Shown piece after piece: positions 53,169 to 62,811 of a DNA stretch of 64,000 nucleotides. This DNA is from Massilia sp. R2A-15. Lineage in GTDB: Bacteria; Pseudomonadota; Gammaproteobacteria; Burkholderiales; Burkholderiaceae_D. The DNA lies in the NCBI RefSeq assembly GCF_030704305.1, contig NZ_CP131935.1, positions 4,898,001 to 4,962,000 on the forward strand, written 5' to 3'. The notes below the pieces were generated by a model. That model ran no database searches. It saw only the letters and a program-made list of their open reading frames with translations, and was not told the DNA's origin. Numbering within the stretch: position 1 is the first letter of the stretch; the number at the start of each line of letters is the position of its first letter. The position numbers were made by a program, and so were the translations under genes.

Positions 53169-53837
53169 ATGGATATCAATCTCAAAGACATCGGCGCATC
53201 GCTGGCTGGCCAGTTCCAGGGCCTGGCGGGGCGCCATCCCGGCATGTGGCCGCTGGCGCCGCGCGTGCTGTGCGCCGCCGGCGTGATGGCCGCCGTCGTC
53301 GCGCTCGGCTACTTCGGCTACTGGAGCGGCCAGTTCGAGGAAGAGGACACGCTGGCCCAGACCGAAGTGAAGCTGCGCGAGGAATACAAGCTGAAAATCG
53401 CGCAGGCGATCAACCTCGACGCCCTGCAGGCGCAAAAGCTGCAGGTCGACCAGTACGTCGACCGCCTGCAGAAGCAGCTGCCGAACAAGGCCGAGATGGC
53501 GGCGCTGCTGTCGGACATCAACCAGGCGGGCCTTGGCCGCGGCCTGCAGTTCGACCTGTTCCGCCCGGGCCAGGTGGTGGTACGCGACTACTACGCCGAG
53601 CAGCCGATCGACATCAAGGTGTCGGGCAGCTACCACGACATCGGCGCTTTCGCCGCCGACATGGCGAACCTGCCGCGCATCGTCACGCTCAACAACATGA
53701 CCCTGACCGCGGGCAAGGACGGCGTGCTGATGCTCGACGCGGTGGCCAAGACCTTCCGCTACCTCGATCCCGAGGAAGCGAGCGCGCAGCGCAAGGCGCG
53801 CGCTGCGGCCAAGAAACAGCAGGGGGCACCGAAATGA
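53169..53837 (+). CDS. pilO: PilO, type IV pilus alignment protein
   Basis: 222-residue inner-membrane protein, partner of PilN. Start at ATG 53169 (M-D-I-N-L-K-D-I-G); an earlier open frame overlaps pilN. One transmembrane helix (about 33-52), a coiled coil (about 58-95) and a periplasmic ferredoxin-like domain (F-D-L-F-R-P-G...I-K-V-S-G-S-Y-H-D-I-G). Overlaps pilP by 4 bases. Confidence 0.95.
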   Translation: MDINLKDIGASLAGQFQGLAGRHPGMWPLAPRVLCAAGVMAAVVALGYFGYWSGQFEEEDTLAQTEVKLREEYKLKIAQAINLDALQAQKLQVDQYVDRLQKQLPNKAEMAALLSDINQAGLGRGLQFDLFRPGQVVVRDYYAEQPIDIKVSGSYHDIGAFAADMANLPRIVTLNNMTLTAGKDGVLMLDAVAKTFRYLDPEEASAQRKARAAAKKQQGAPK

Positions 53838-54376
53838 CGATCAAGCGCATAGCTGCGATAGCGCTGGCGGCATTGCTGGCCGGCTGCGGCGCCAGCGACG
53901 TCCGCGAAGTGAAGGACTGGATGGCCCAGGTCAAGAAGGACACCAAGGTCACAGTGGTGCCGATCGCCGAGCCGAAAACTTTTATCCCGTTTGCCTACAC
54001 GGCGCGCGAGCAGGTCGATCCGTTCAGCCCGAACAAGCTGCTGGCCGAACTGGCGCGCGCGGCCGAAAAGTCGGACGACAACAAGTACAAGCCGGACATG
54101 AATCGCCGCAAGGAGCTGCTGGAGAACTTCCCGCTGGACGCCTTCACCATGGTCGGCGTGCTGCAGAAGGGCGGCGTCAACTACGCGCTGCTGCAGGTGG
54201 ACCGGTCGGTGTACCAGGTCAAGGCCGGCCAGCGCATCGGCCAGAACTACGGGCTGGTCACCGGGGTGAGCGAGAACGTGGTGCAAATCAAGGAAGTGGT
54301 TCAGGACGCCGCCGGCGAGTGGGTCGAGCGCCTGTCGAAGCTGGAATTGCAGGAAAGTAAGGAGAGCAGGAAATGA
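53834..54376 (+). CDS. pilP: PilP, type IV pilus lipoprotein
   Basis: 180-residue inner-membrane lipoprotein linking PilNO to the PilQ secretin. Lipobox L-L-A-G-C with Cys18. An unstructured N-terminal part is followed by the HR domain with V-G-V-L-Q-K-G-G-V-N-Y-A-L-L-Q-V and Y-x-V-K-A-G-Q-x-I-G-Q-N-Y-G. Overlaps pilQ by 4 bases. Confidence 0.96.
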   Translation: MTIKRIAAIALAALLAGCGASDVREVKDWMAQVKKDTKVTVVPIAEPKTFIPFAYTAREQVDPFSPNKLLAELARAAEKSDDNKYKPDMNRRKELLENFPLDAFTMVGVLQKGGVNYALLQVDRSVYQVKAGQRIGQNYGLVTGVSENVVQIKEVVQDAAGEWVERLSKLELQESKESRK

Positions 54377-56523
54377 TCGCATTCAAAATGAACGGCGCCG
54401 CCGCCCTGACGGGTTCGCTGGCGCGCGCGGGCGCACTGCTGGTCCTGGCTTTCTCGGCGGCGACGGCGTGGGCGCAGGATAACGCGATCGAATCGATCAC
54501 CGCCAACCAGCAGGGCTCGAACGTGGTGGTCAACATCGCCATGAAGAACGCGCCGGCCAAGCTGCCGATCGGCTTTTCGATCACCAACCCGGCGCGCATC
54601 GCGCTCGACTTCGGCGCCACCAGCAACGCCACCGGCAAGAGCACCCAGGACATCAACCTGGGCGACGTGCGCGCGGTGAACGTGGTGCAGGCCGGCGAGC
54701 GAACCCGCCTGGTGCTCAACCTCAAGCGGGCGCTGAACTACGCCACCGCGATCGACGGCAAGTCGGTGATCGTCACCGTCGAAGGTTCCGGCGGCGTGGC
54801 CCAGGCCGTCAACAGCGCCGGCCTGCCGGTCGCCGCGCAGGCCCGCCCGGCCGCCGCCCGCCAGGTCTTGCGCGACCTCGACTTCCGGCGCGGCGCCAAC
54901 GGCGAAGGCCGCATCGTGGTGGATCTGCCGAACAGCCAGGTCGCCGTCGACGTGCGCCAGGTCGGCAACACCGTGCTGGTCGACTTCATGAACACCGGCC
55001 TGCCGCCTAGCCTGCGCCGGCGCCTCGACGTGACCGACTTCGGCACCCCGGTGTCGCAGATCACCACCGTGCCGCAGGGCGACAACGTGCGCATGAAGAT
55101 CGAAGCGAAGGGCCTGTGGGAGCAGACCGTCTACCAGAGCGACACCCAGCTGGTGATCGACGTCAAGCCGATCAAGGAAGACCCGAACCGCCTGACCCAG
55201 GGCACCCAGGGCTACCGCGGCGAGAAGCTGTCGTTCAACTTCCAGAACGTCGAAGTGCGCGCCGCGCTGCAGGCGATCGCCGATATCTCGGGCCTGAACA
55301 TCATCACCAGCGATTCGGTGACGGGCAACCTGACCTTGCGCCTGAAGGAAGTGCCGTGGGACCAGGCGCTCGACGTGGTGCTGCAGGCCAAGGGCCTCGA
55401 CATGCGCAAGAACGGCACCGTGCTGTGGATCGCGCCGAAGGAAGAACTGCTGACCAAGGAGAAGCTCGAACTCGAGCAGCGCGCCCAGATCGCCGACCTC
55501 GAGCCGCTGCGCTCGGAAGTGTTCCAGCTGAACTACCAGAAGGCCGAGGCCTTCCGCACCGTGATCGGCCTGGACGGCGGCGCCAACCGCGTGCTGTCCA
55601 AGCGCGGCAGCGCCATCATCGACGCGCGCACCAACCAGCTGTTCATCACCGACATCGCCTCCAAGCTCGACGACATCCGCAAGCTGATCCTCAAGACCGA
55701 CGTCGCTTCCAAGCAGGTGCTGATCGAAGCGCGCCTGGTCGAGGCCAACGACAGCTTCAGCCGCACGCTCGGCTCCAAGCTGGGCTTCTCCGACCTGCGC
55801 ACCCAGCGCGGCGGCGACTCCGGCTACCAGGTCAATGGCAACAACCGGGTCGCCATCGGCGGCAACCTGAACGGTGTCGGCCAGACCACCGGCCAGGTCG
55901 GCGGCGCCGACGCGTTCGCCAACTCGCAGTTCCTCAACCTGCCGGCCGCGGCGATCGGCTCGGTGCCGCCGGCCACGGTGGCGTTCAGCCTGTTCTCGGC
56001 CGCCGCCAACCGCTTCCTGAACCTCGAACTGTCGGCGCTCGAAGCGGACGGCAAGGGCAAGATCCTGTCGAACCCGCGCGTGCTGACCGAAGACAAGATG
56101 GTCGCGGTCATCGAGCAGGGCATCGAGCTGCCGTACCAGGTCGCCACCGCCAGCGGCGCCACGTCGATCAGCTTCAAGAAGGCCAACCTGCGGCTGGAAG
56201 TGACGCCGCAGATCACCCCGGACGGCAACGTCGTGCTGGAAGTGGAAGTGAACAAGGACTCCAAGGGTGACGTCACGCCGGCCGGCTTCGCGATCAATTC
56301 GCAGCACGTCAAGACCAAGGTGCGGGTGGAAAACGGCGGCACCGTGGTGCTCGGCGGCATTTACCAGCAGGCCGACCGCAACAACGAAAGCAAGGTCCCG
56401 CTGCTGGGCGACCTGCCCGTCGTCGGCCACCTGTTCAAGACCACCGGGCGCGAGTCGACCAAGACCGAGCTGCTGGTGTTCCTGACGCCGAAGATTGTGG
56501 CCGACACCGCGCCGACGCGCTGA
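54373..56523 (+). CDS. pilQ: PilQ, type IV pilus secretin
   Basis: 716-residue outer-membrane secretin. Signal peptide (about 1-34, ending A-W-A-Q). Two AMIN domains (about 35-130 and 160-255) bind peptidoglycan, then the secretin N0/STN region (Y-R-G-E-K-L-S-F-N-F-Q-N-V-E-V-R) and N1. The secretin core includes V-L-I-E-A-R-L-V-E, S-N-P-R-V-L-T-E-D and the end block G-G-I-Y-Q...K-V-P-L-L-G-D-L-P-V-V-G-H-L-F. Complete. Confidence 0.97.
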   Translation: MIAFKMNGAAALTGSLARAGALLVLAFSAATAWAQDNAIESITANQQGSNVVVNIAMKNAPAKLPIGFSITNPARIALDFGATSNATGKSTQDINLGDVRAVNVVQAGERTRLVLNLKRALNYATAIDGKSVIVTVEGSGGVAQAVNSAGLPVAAQARPAAARQVLRDLDFRRGANGEGRIVVDLPNSQVAVDVRQVGNTVLVDFMNTGLPPSLRRRLDVTDFGTPVSQITTVPQGDNVRMKIEAKGLWEQTVYQSDTQLVIDVKPIKEDPNRLTQGTQGYRGEKLSFNFQNVEVRAALQAIADISGLNIITSDSVTGNLTLRLKEVPWDQALDVVLQAKGLDMRKNGTVLWIAPKEELLTKEKLELEQRAQIADLEPLRSEVFQLNYQKAEAFRTVIGLDGGANRVLSKRGSAIIDARTNQLFITDIASKLDDIRKLILKTDVASKQVLIEARLVEANDSFSRTLGSKLGFSDLRTQRGGDSGYQVNGNNRVAIGGNLNGVGQTTGQVGGADAFANSQFLNLPAAAIGSVPPATVAFSLFSAAANRFLNLELSALEADGKGKILSNPRVLTEDKMVAVIEQGIELPYQVATASGATSISFKKANLRLEVTPQITPDGNVVLEVEVNKDSKGDVTPAGFAINSQHVKTKVRVENGGTVVLGGIYQQADRNNESKVPLLGDLPVVGHLFKTTGRESTKTELLVFLTPKIVADTAPTR

Positions 56524-56564
56524 CACGCAACCGCACTCACCAATTCAATTACTGGAACAAACAA

Positions 56565-58829
56565 ATGTTTGCATACCTGAACAATCTTTCATGGCATAAA
56601 GTCCGAGCCCTGGCGGCCGGCAGCCTGGCCGCGACCGTTCTCGCGGCATGCGGCGGCGGCGGCGGCAGCCCGGGCACGGTGCCCGGCCAGACCGGCGGCG
56701 GCAGCAGCACCGGCACCGCGCCGGCGTCGATCACCCTGATCGCCAGCGCGGCGACGATTTCCGCCTCCGGCGCCGACGGCACCGAAGTGACGCTGACGGC
56801 GATCGTCAAGGATGCCAACAACAATGCGCTGCCGGGCGCGACGGTGTCGTTCAAGGCCGATTCCGGCACCATCAGCAACACCAACCGCGTCAGCGACGCC
56901 ACCGGCTCGGTGACCGAAAAGCTCAGCGTCAAGGGCGACCCGAGCCCGCGCGATATCACCATTACCGCGTCGGCCGGCAGCATCACTTCGGCTGCCAGGG
57001 TCGTGAAGGTCGTCAGCGCCGCGGCGACCGCGCCGAAGCTGGTGCTGACCGCCGCCAGCGGCAGCCTGCCGTCGTCCGGCGCGGCCGGCACCGCGGTCGA
57101 AATCCGCGCGCTGGTGCTCGATTCGAACAACGTCGTCATGCCCGGCACCACCGTCTCGTTCGCCACCGATTCGGGCTCGCTGTCGGCCTCGCAGAAGAAA
57201 ACCGACACGTCCGGCGTGGCCATCGTCAGCCTCGACACCGGCGCCGATCCGACCACCCGCACCATCACCGTGACCGGCACCGCGGCCGGCGCTGCTGCAA
57301 CCACCGTGACCGTCAATGTGGTCGGCACCAAGCTTGCGATCAATGCGCCCGGCACCGCCAACGTTGGCGCCGTCAGCGATGTCACCGTGTTGCTGGTCGA
57401 TTCGGCCGGTACTCCGCTGTCGAACCGCATGGTCACGTTCTCGGCCGCGCTGAACACGGTTGTCAGCAAGTCGGGCGCGACCAGCCAGGCCGCGACCGAC
57501 GGCGCGGGCAAGCTGACCCTGACCTACACGGCGGCCAAAGCCGGTAGCGACACCATCACCGTGCGCGCCCTCGGCGAAACCGCGACGGCGGCGGTCATGG
57601 TGGTCGCATCCAACTTCACGGTCAGCGCGGTCGACGCCAATGGCGCGGCCCTGTCGACGGCCAGCACGAACGTTTGCGTGCCGGTTGCGGTCACTAATTT
57701 CGTGGCCGGCGTACCGCAAGGCGGCACGGTTTCCGTGAGTTCTTCCCGCGGCACCGTGTACAGCGACGCCGCCTGCGCATCGCCGCTGAACACGGCGGTG
57801 CCGCTGACATCGGGATCGGCTCGTGTATACCTTTCGGCCAACAGCCCAGGCGTGGCCACGCTGACCGCCAATTCCAGCGCCACCGGCTCGAGCGTGCAGC
57901 GCGCCCTCGAATTCGTGGCGCCGCTGACCGCAACGTCCGTAATCAGCCTCCAGGCCACTCCCGCGGTAATCGGCGCGAACGCCGCCGGCAGCTCGACCGA
58001 GCAGTCAACCCTGCGCGCCGTCGTTCTCGACAGCGCAAACCAGGGCAACCCGGTCAAGAACGCCAAGGTGGTTTTCTCCATCGTCAGCGATGCCAGCGGC
58101 GGCACGCTAACCCAGCCTTCCGAAGTAATGACGGGCAGCGACGGTTCAGCGACCGTCAGCTACACTGCCGGCACCACCGCCACCGCCGCCGATGGCGTCC
58201 TGATCCGCGCAACGATCCAGAGTCCGGTGACCGCCGCCAGCGCCACCGCGACGCTGACGGTGGCGAAGAAGTCGCTGTTCATCAGCGCCGGCACCGGCAA
58301 CACGGTGATCACGCCGACATCGTCGACCTACCAGGTCGACTACGTGGTGTTCGTCACGGACGCGGCCGGCAATGCCGTTCCCAACGTGACGATCACCGCC
58401 TCGGTGTCGCCACGGACCTATGGCAAGGGGATCATGGTGTTGTCTGGCCCGAGCGGCCCATGGGTGCCGCAGCCATCGACGCCGGCCCCCTGCAACAACG
58501 AAGACGTCAACCGCGACGGCGTGCTTGCAGCGAGTGAGGACGCCAACCACAACGGCCGGCTCGACCCAGTGATTCCAATGAACATCACTTCGAGCGGCAA
58601 GACCGACGCCAGCGGAACCGCGACAGTTTCCTTGCTCTACCCGCGCGATCGCGCCTACTGGATGGACGTCGATTTCATCATCCGCGGCCAGGTGGCCGGC
58701 TCGGAAGGAAGCTACCTAGGCTATACTGTGCTTCGCGGATCTGCCGCCGACTTCGGCAACCCGAACACGGCCCCGCCAGGTGCGGTCAGCCCTTATGGAC
58801 GGTCGTCGACTTGCGGAGACGCCAACTAA
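56565..58829 (+). CDS. Big-1 (bacterial Ig-like) domain lipoprotein
   Basis: 754-residue predicted lipoprotein (lipobox V-L-A-A-C, Cys29) with a Gly-rich tether (C-G-G-G-G-G-S-P-G). At least five Ig-like group 1 repeats follow, seen as recurring A-x-G-A-x-G-T-x-V-x-I-x-A-x-V-x-D and G-x-x-V-x-F...D-x-x-G-x-A-x-V. Near residue 645-670 two adjacent Ca-binding-like loops occur ([12 protein letters not shown] and D-A-N-H-N-G-R-L-D). Likely surface or periplasmic. Located between pilQ and aroK on the same strand; function unknown, perhaps pilus- or adhesion-related. Confidence 0.85.
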   Translation: MFAYLNNLSWHKVRALAAGSLAATVLAACGGGGGSPGTVPGQTGGGSSTGTAPASITLIASAATISASGADGTEVTLTAIVKDANNNALPGATVSFKADSGTISNTNRVSDATGSVTEKLSVKGDPSPRDITITASAGSITSAARVVKVVSAAATAPKLVLTAASGSLPSSGAAGTAVEIRALVLDSNNVVMPGTTVSFATDSGSLSASQKKTDTSGVAIVSLDTGADPTTRTITVTGTAAGAAATTVTVNVVGTKLAINAPGTANVGAVSDVTVLLVDSAGTPLSNRMVTFSAALNTVVSKSGATSQAATDGAGKLTLTYTAAKAGSDTITVRALGETATAAVMVVASNFTVSAVDANGAALSTASTNVCVPVAVTNFVAGVPQGGTVSVSSSRGTVYSDAACASPLNTAVPLTSGSARVYLSANSPGVATLTANSSATGSSVQRALEFVAPLTATSVISLQATPAVIGANAAGSSTEQSTLRAVVLDSANQGNPVKNAKVVFSIVSDASGGTLTQPSEVMTGSDGSATVSYTAGTTATAADGVLIRATIQSPVTAASATATLTVAKKSLFISAGTGNTVITPTSSTYQVDYVVFVTDAAGNAVPNVTITASVSPRTYGKGIMVLSGPSGPWVPQPSTPAPCNNEDVNRDGVLAASEDANHNGRLDPVIPMNITSSGKTDASGTATVSLLYPRDRAYWMDVDFIIRGQVAGSEGSYLGYTVLRGSAADFGNPNTAPPGAVSPYGRSSTCGDAN

Positions 58830-58846
58830 CCAAGCAAGCGGTGCCG

Positions 58847-60496
58847 ATGGAGAATGTGTTTTTAGTAGGACTGATGGGGGCGGGCAAGACGACAATTGGC
58901 CGCATCCTCGCCAGGAAACTGGGCATGCGCTTCGTCGATTCGGACCATGAGATCGAGGCGCGCACCGGCGCCTCGATTCCGTGGATCTTCGAAATAGAAG
59001 GCGAGGAAAGCTTCCGGCGCCGCGAATCGGAAGTGATCCGCGAGTTGTGTGCCGAAGGCGGCATCGTCCTGGCCACCGGCGGCGGCGCCGTGCTCAGCGC
59101 CGAGAACCGCGCCCTGCTCAAATCGTGCGGCACCGTGGTCTACCTGCGCGCCAACGTCAACAGCATCATGGTGCGCACCGCGCACGACAAGAACCGGCCC
59201 TTGCTGCAGACGGCCGATCCGCGCCGCAAGCTCGAGGAACTGACGGCGCAGCGCGAGCCGCTGTACCGCGAAATCGCCGAGCTGGTCATCGATACCGGCC
59301 GGCCTAACGTACAATCGATGGTCCAGACCATACTCGACCAGCTCGAGGCGCTCGAGGCCACGCGCCGCGCGCGCTGCACGCCGGCCACTTCATCGATGAC
59401 CCAGCACTCCACCATTTCCCTCACTGTCGACCTTGGCGAGCGCAGCTACCCGATTGCGATCGGCCCCGGCCTGCTGTCCGACCCGGCGCCGCTGGCGCAG
59501 CACATCAAGGGCCGCCAGGTTGCCATCGTCACTAACACCACCGTCGGGCCGCTGTACCTGGAACGGGTCGCGGCGCCGTTGCGCGCTGCCGGACGCGAAG
59601 TGATCGAGATCGTGCTGCCGGACGGCGAGCAGTACAAGACGATGGAAACGCTGATGCAGGTGTTCGACGCGCTGCTGGCCAACAAATGCGACCGCAAGAC
59701 CACGCTGGTGGCGCTGGGCGGCGGCGTGATCGGCGACCTGACCGGATTCGCCGCCGCCAGCTACATGCGCGGCGTGCCGTTCGTGCAGGTGCCGACCACC
59801 TTGCTGGCGCAGGTCGACTCGTCGGTGGGCGGCAAGACCGGCATCAACCACCCGCTTGGCAAGAACATGATCGGCGCCTTCTATCAGCCGCGCGCGGTGC
59901 TGGCCGACACCGCCACGCTGGCCACCTTGCCGGCGCGCGAGCTGGCCGCCGGCCTGGCCGAAGTGATCAAGCACGGCGCGATCATCGATGCCGCCTTCTT
60001 CGACTGGATCGAGCAGAACATCGGCAAGCTGGTGGCGCGCGACCAGGCCGCGCTGGCGCACGCGATCGCGCGCTCCTGCGAGATCAAGGCCGACGTGGTG
60101 CGCCAGGACGAGCGCGAGGGCGGCCTGCGCGCCATCCTCAACTTCGGCCACACCTTCGGCCACGCGATCGAAAATGGCCTCGGCTACGGCGTCTGGCTGC
60201 ACGGCGAAGCGGTCGGCTGCGGCATGGTGATGGCGGCCGACCTGTCGCGCCGCATGGGCTACATCGACGACGCCGCGGTGCGGCGCGTGCGCGCGCTGGT
60301 GGCCGCGGCGGGGCTGCCGACCGTCGCGCCCGACCTGGGCGCCGAGCGCTGGCTCGAACTGATGGAAGTGGACAAGAAAAACGAAGGCGGCGACATCAAG
60401 TTCATCCTGCTCAAGCCGTTGGGCAGCCCGAGCATCGGCGGCGCCCCGCGCGCGCTGCTGCTCGAGACGCTCGCCGCCTGCGTGGTGGCGCCATGA
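58847..60496 (+). CDS. aroKB: fused shikimate kinase / 3-dehydroquinate synthase
   Basis: 549-residue protein joining two enzymes of the shikimate pathway in one frame. Residues 1-175 are AroK: Walker [10 protein letters not shown], the D-S-D-H-E-I-E motif and T-G-G-G-A-V. Residues about 184-549 are Aro[24 protein letters not shown], and the metal His sites in N-F-G-H-T-F-G-H and H-G-E-A-V. No stop codon separates them. An internal ATG at 59396 (M-T-Q-H-S-T) could start AroB separately; it has no strong ribosome site. The first Met at 58847 gives the usual M-E-N-V-F-L-V-G; a TTG at 58811 overlaps the previous gene. Confidence 0.9.
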   Translation: MENVFLVGLMGAGKTTIGRILARKLGMRFVDSDHEIEARTGASIPWIFEIEGEESFRRRESEVIRELCAEGGIVLATGGGAVLSAENRALLKSCGTVVYLRANVNSIMVRTAHDKNRPLLQTADPRRKLEELTAQREPLYREIAELVIDTGRPNVQSMVQTILDQLEALEATRRARCTPATSSMTQHSTISLTVDLGERSYPIAIGPGLLSDPAPLAQHIKGRQVAIVTNTTVGPLYLERVAAPLRAAGREVIEIVLPDGEQYKTMETLMQVFDALLANKCDRKTTLVALGGGVIGDLTGFAAASYMRGVPFVQVPTTLLAQVDSSVGGKTGINHPLGKNMIGAFYQPRAVLADTATLATLPARELAAGLAEVIKHGAIIDAAFFDWIEQNIGKLVARDQAALAHAIARSCEIKADVVRQDEREGGLRAILNFGHTFGHAIENGLGYGVWLHGEAVGCGMVMAADLSRRMGYIDDAAVRRVRALVAAAGLPTVAPDLGAERWLELMEVDKKNEGGDIKFILLKPLGSPSIGGAPRALLLETLAACVVAP

Positions 60497-61629
60497 ACTT
60501 CGACGACCGCCTCGCGCCCTACGCGGCCCATTCCGCGCAAGGGCGCGGGCGCGCCTTCCCGGAAGCGCCGCCCGGCTCGCGTAGCGAATTCCAGCGCGAC
60601 CGCGACCGCATCATCCACTCGACCGCTTTCCGCCGGCTCGAATACAAGACCCAGGTATTCCTGAACCACGAAGGCGACCTGTTTCGCACGCGGCTGACGC
60701 ACTCGATCGAAGTGGCGCAGATCGGCCGCACGCTGGCGCGCAGCCTGCGCTTGAACGAAGACCTGGTCGAAGCGGTGTCGCTGGCGCACGACCTCGGGCA
60801 CACGCCGTTCGGCCACGTCGGCCAGGATGTGCTCAACGAATGCATGCGCGACTACGGCGGCTTCGAGCACAACCTGCAAAGCCTGCGCGTGGTCGACAAG
60901 CTCGAAGAGCACTACGGCGACTTCGACGGCCTGAACCTGATGTTCGAAACGCGCGAGGGCATCCTCAAGCACTGCTCGGCGGCCAATGCGCGCACGCTGG
61001 GCGAACTCGGGCTGCGCTTCCTGGAAAAGACCCAGCCCAGCCTGGAAGCGCAATTGACCAACCTGGCCGACGAAATCGCCTACAACAACCACGACATCGA
61101 CGACGGCCTGCGTTCGGGCCTGATCACGATGGCGCAAATGGAAGAGGTCGACCTGTTTGCGCGCCACCGCCGCGCGGTGGAAGCGCAGTATCCGGGCCTG
61201 CCGGGCCGGCGCGCGCTGTACGAAACATCGCGCCGCATGATCACGGTGATGACGGCCGATGTGGTGGCGACATCGGCCGAGCGGATCGCCGACGCCGCGC
61301 CGCGCAGCATCGACGACGTGCGCGCGGGGCCTCCGCTGATCCGGTTCTCCGACCAGATGAAGGCCGACACGACGGCGCTCAAGCGCTTCCTGCACGCGAA
61401 CCTGTACCGGCATTTCCAGGTCAACCGGATGCGCGTGAAGGCGAGTCGCATCGTCACCGAGCTGTTCGACGCGTTCATGAAGGATCCGGTGCTGCTGCCG
61501 CCCGATTACCAGGATGCGAGTGGGGAAGTGGGGCGCCAGGCGCGCAAAATATCGGATTACATTGCCGGCATGACCGACCGCTACGCGATCCGCGAGCACC
61601 GCCGCATTTTCTCGATCGACGAGCTGTGA
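60493..61629 (+). CDS. dgt: dGTPase-like HD-domain triphosphohydrolase
   Basis: 378-residue Dgt family dNTP triphosphohydrolase. HD motif residues: R-L-T-H-S-I-E-V-A (His), [12 protein letters not shown] (HD) and the later [14 protein letters not shown]. Other family marks: [19 protein letters not shown]. The ATG overlaps the aroKB stop (ATGA), so it is translated with it. Convergent with mutY across a palindrome. Confidence 0.94.
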   Translation: MNFDDRLAPYAAHSAQGRGRAFPEAPPGSRSEFQRDRDRIIHSTAFRRLEYKTQVFLNHEGDLFRTRLTHSIEVAQIGRTLARSLRLNEDLVEAVSLAHDLGHTPFGHVGQDVLNECMRDYGGFEHNLQSLRVVDKLEEHYGDFDGLNLMFETREGILKHCSAANARTLGELGLRFLEKTQPSLEAQLTNLADEIAYNNHDIDDGLRSGLITMAQMEEVDLFARHRRAVEAQYPGLPGRRALYETSRRMITVMTADVVATSAERIADAAPRSIDDVRAGPPLIRFSDQMKADTTALKRFLHANLYRHFQVNRMRVKASRIVTELFDAFMKDPVLLPPDYQDASGEVGRQARKISDYIAGMTDRYAIREHRRIFSIDEL

Positions 61630-61635
61630 ATCAAA

Positions 61636-61716
61636 ATGGGGTCAGGTCCGCAGGACCAGACCCCAGCCTGCGAACGCCAACGAAGCCGGGGTCTGGTCCT
61701 GCGGACCTGACCCCAT
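61636..61716. repeat. 29-bp perfect inverted repeat between dgt and mutY
   Basis: Left arm 61636-61664 (starting ATGGGGTCAGGTCC) pairs perfectly with 61688-61716 (ending CCTGACCCCAT) around a 23-base loop. It separates two convergent genes and probably works as a two-way terminator. It belongs to the GGGGTCTGGTCC repeat family also seen near 38345. Confidence 0.9.
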
Positions 61717-61719
61717 CTT

Positions 61720-62811
61720 TCAGGCGAAGAGGCTGGGGCGCGAAAGCTCGATCAGCAGCTTCTTGACCGGCGCGGGCAGGGGAGCGTCAGCGATCGCATC
61801 CAGATTCCACCACATGCAGCCATCGACCTGCGCGCGCTGCGCCAGCGCGATCCGGTGCGGATAAATATGCAGCTTGTAATGCGTGAACACGTGCACCAGC
61901 GGCAGCAGCGCCTGCACCTCTTCCACTTCGCCGAACCTGCCCGCGGCCGTCAGCACGTCCGGCGCCGCTTCATCCACGGACAGATGACCATCCGCTTCCG
62001 GCAGCGACAGCAGGCCGCCCCAGATGCCGCTGTCGGCGCGCTGCTCTAGCAGTACCTGGCTGCCGTGGACAATCACCAGCATCGCCGCGCGCTTCTCCGG
62101 ATTGGTCTTTTTCGGTTTGCGCACCGGCAGTTCCGCCGTGCGGCCGCTCGCAAAGGCGACGCAGCGTTCGCGCAGCGGACAACGCTCGCACGAAGGACTT
62201 GAGCGCGTGCACAGCGTTGCCCCCAGGTCCATCAAGCCTTGCGTGTAGCGCTCGATGCCGCTTTCGGGCAGCAGCGCGTCGGCGCGCCGCCACAGCGCGT
62301 CTTCCACTGGCTTGATGCCCGGGTACTGGTCGATGCCGAACACGCGCGCGAACACACGCTTGACGTTGCCGTCGAGGATAGCCGCGCGCGTGCCGTTCGC
62401 GAACGCGGTGATCGCCGCGGCGGTGGAGCGGCCGATGCCGGGCAGCTCGGCCAGCAGCGCCGGATCGGCCGGGAACTGTCCGCCATACTCGGCCACCACG
62501 CGCTTGGCGCAGGCGTGCAGGTTGCGCGCCCGGGTGTAGTAGCCAAGTCCGCTCCACAGCGCCATCACGTCTTCCGATGGCGCCTCGGCCAGCGATTCCA
62601 CCGTCGGAAAGCGTTCGAGGAAGCGCGCGTAGTAGCCGAGGACCGCGGCGACCTGGGTCTGCTGCAGCATGATTTCGGACAGCCAGATGCGGTAGGCGTC
62701 CGTGGTGTTCTGCCACGGCAGCGCGTGGCGGCCGTGCTGGCGCTGCCAGTCGATGACGGCGGCGGAAAAAGTCGGATCGGCCAGCTCGTCGAATTCGGTC
62801 AGGCGCTTCAC
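61720..62811 (-). CDS. mutY: A/G-specific adenine glycosylase
   Basis: 363-residue MutY, removing adenine mispaired with 8-oxoguanine. The GTG start at 62811 overlaps the stop of the upstream gene; the long open frame before it is the shadow of that gene. Catalytic Glu in W-L-S-E-I-M-L-Q-Q-T-Q-V, helix-hairpin-helix L-P-G-I-G-R-S-T-A, catalytic Asp in A-I-L-D-G-N-V-K-R-V, and the 4Fe-4S ligands C-x6-C-x2-C-x5-C (about 197-213). A C-terminal NUDIX-like 8-oxoG recognition domain follows. Confidence 0.95.
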   Translation of the reverse strand: MKRLTEFDELADPTFSAAVIDWQRQHGRHALPWQNTTDAYRIWLSEIMLQQTQVAAVLGYYARFLERFPTVESLAEAPSEDVMALWSGLGYYTRARNLHACAKRVVAEYGGQFPADPALLAELPGIGRSTAAAITAFANGTRAAILDGNVKRVFARVFGIDQYPGIKPVEDALWRRADALLPESGIERYTQGLMDLGATLCTRSSPSCERCPLRERCVAFASGRTAELPVRKPKKTNPEKRAAMLVIVHGSQVLLEQRADSGIWGGLLSLPEADGHLSVDEAAPDVLTAAGRFGEVEEVQALLPLVHVFTHYKLHIYPHRIALAQRAQVDGCMWWNLDAIADAPLPAPVKKLLIELSRPSLFA

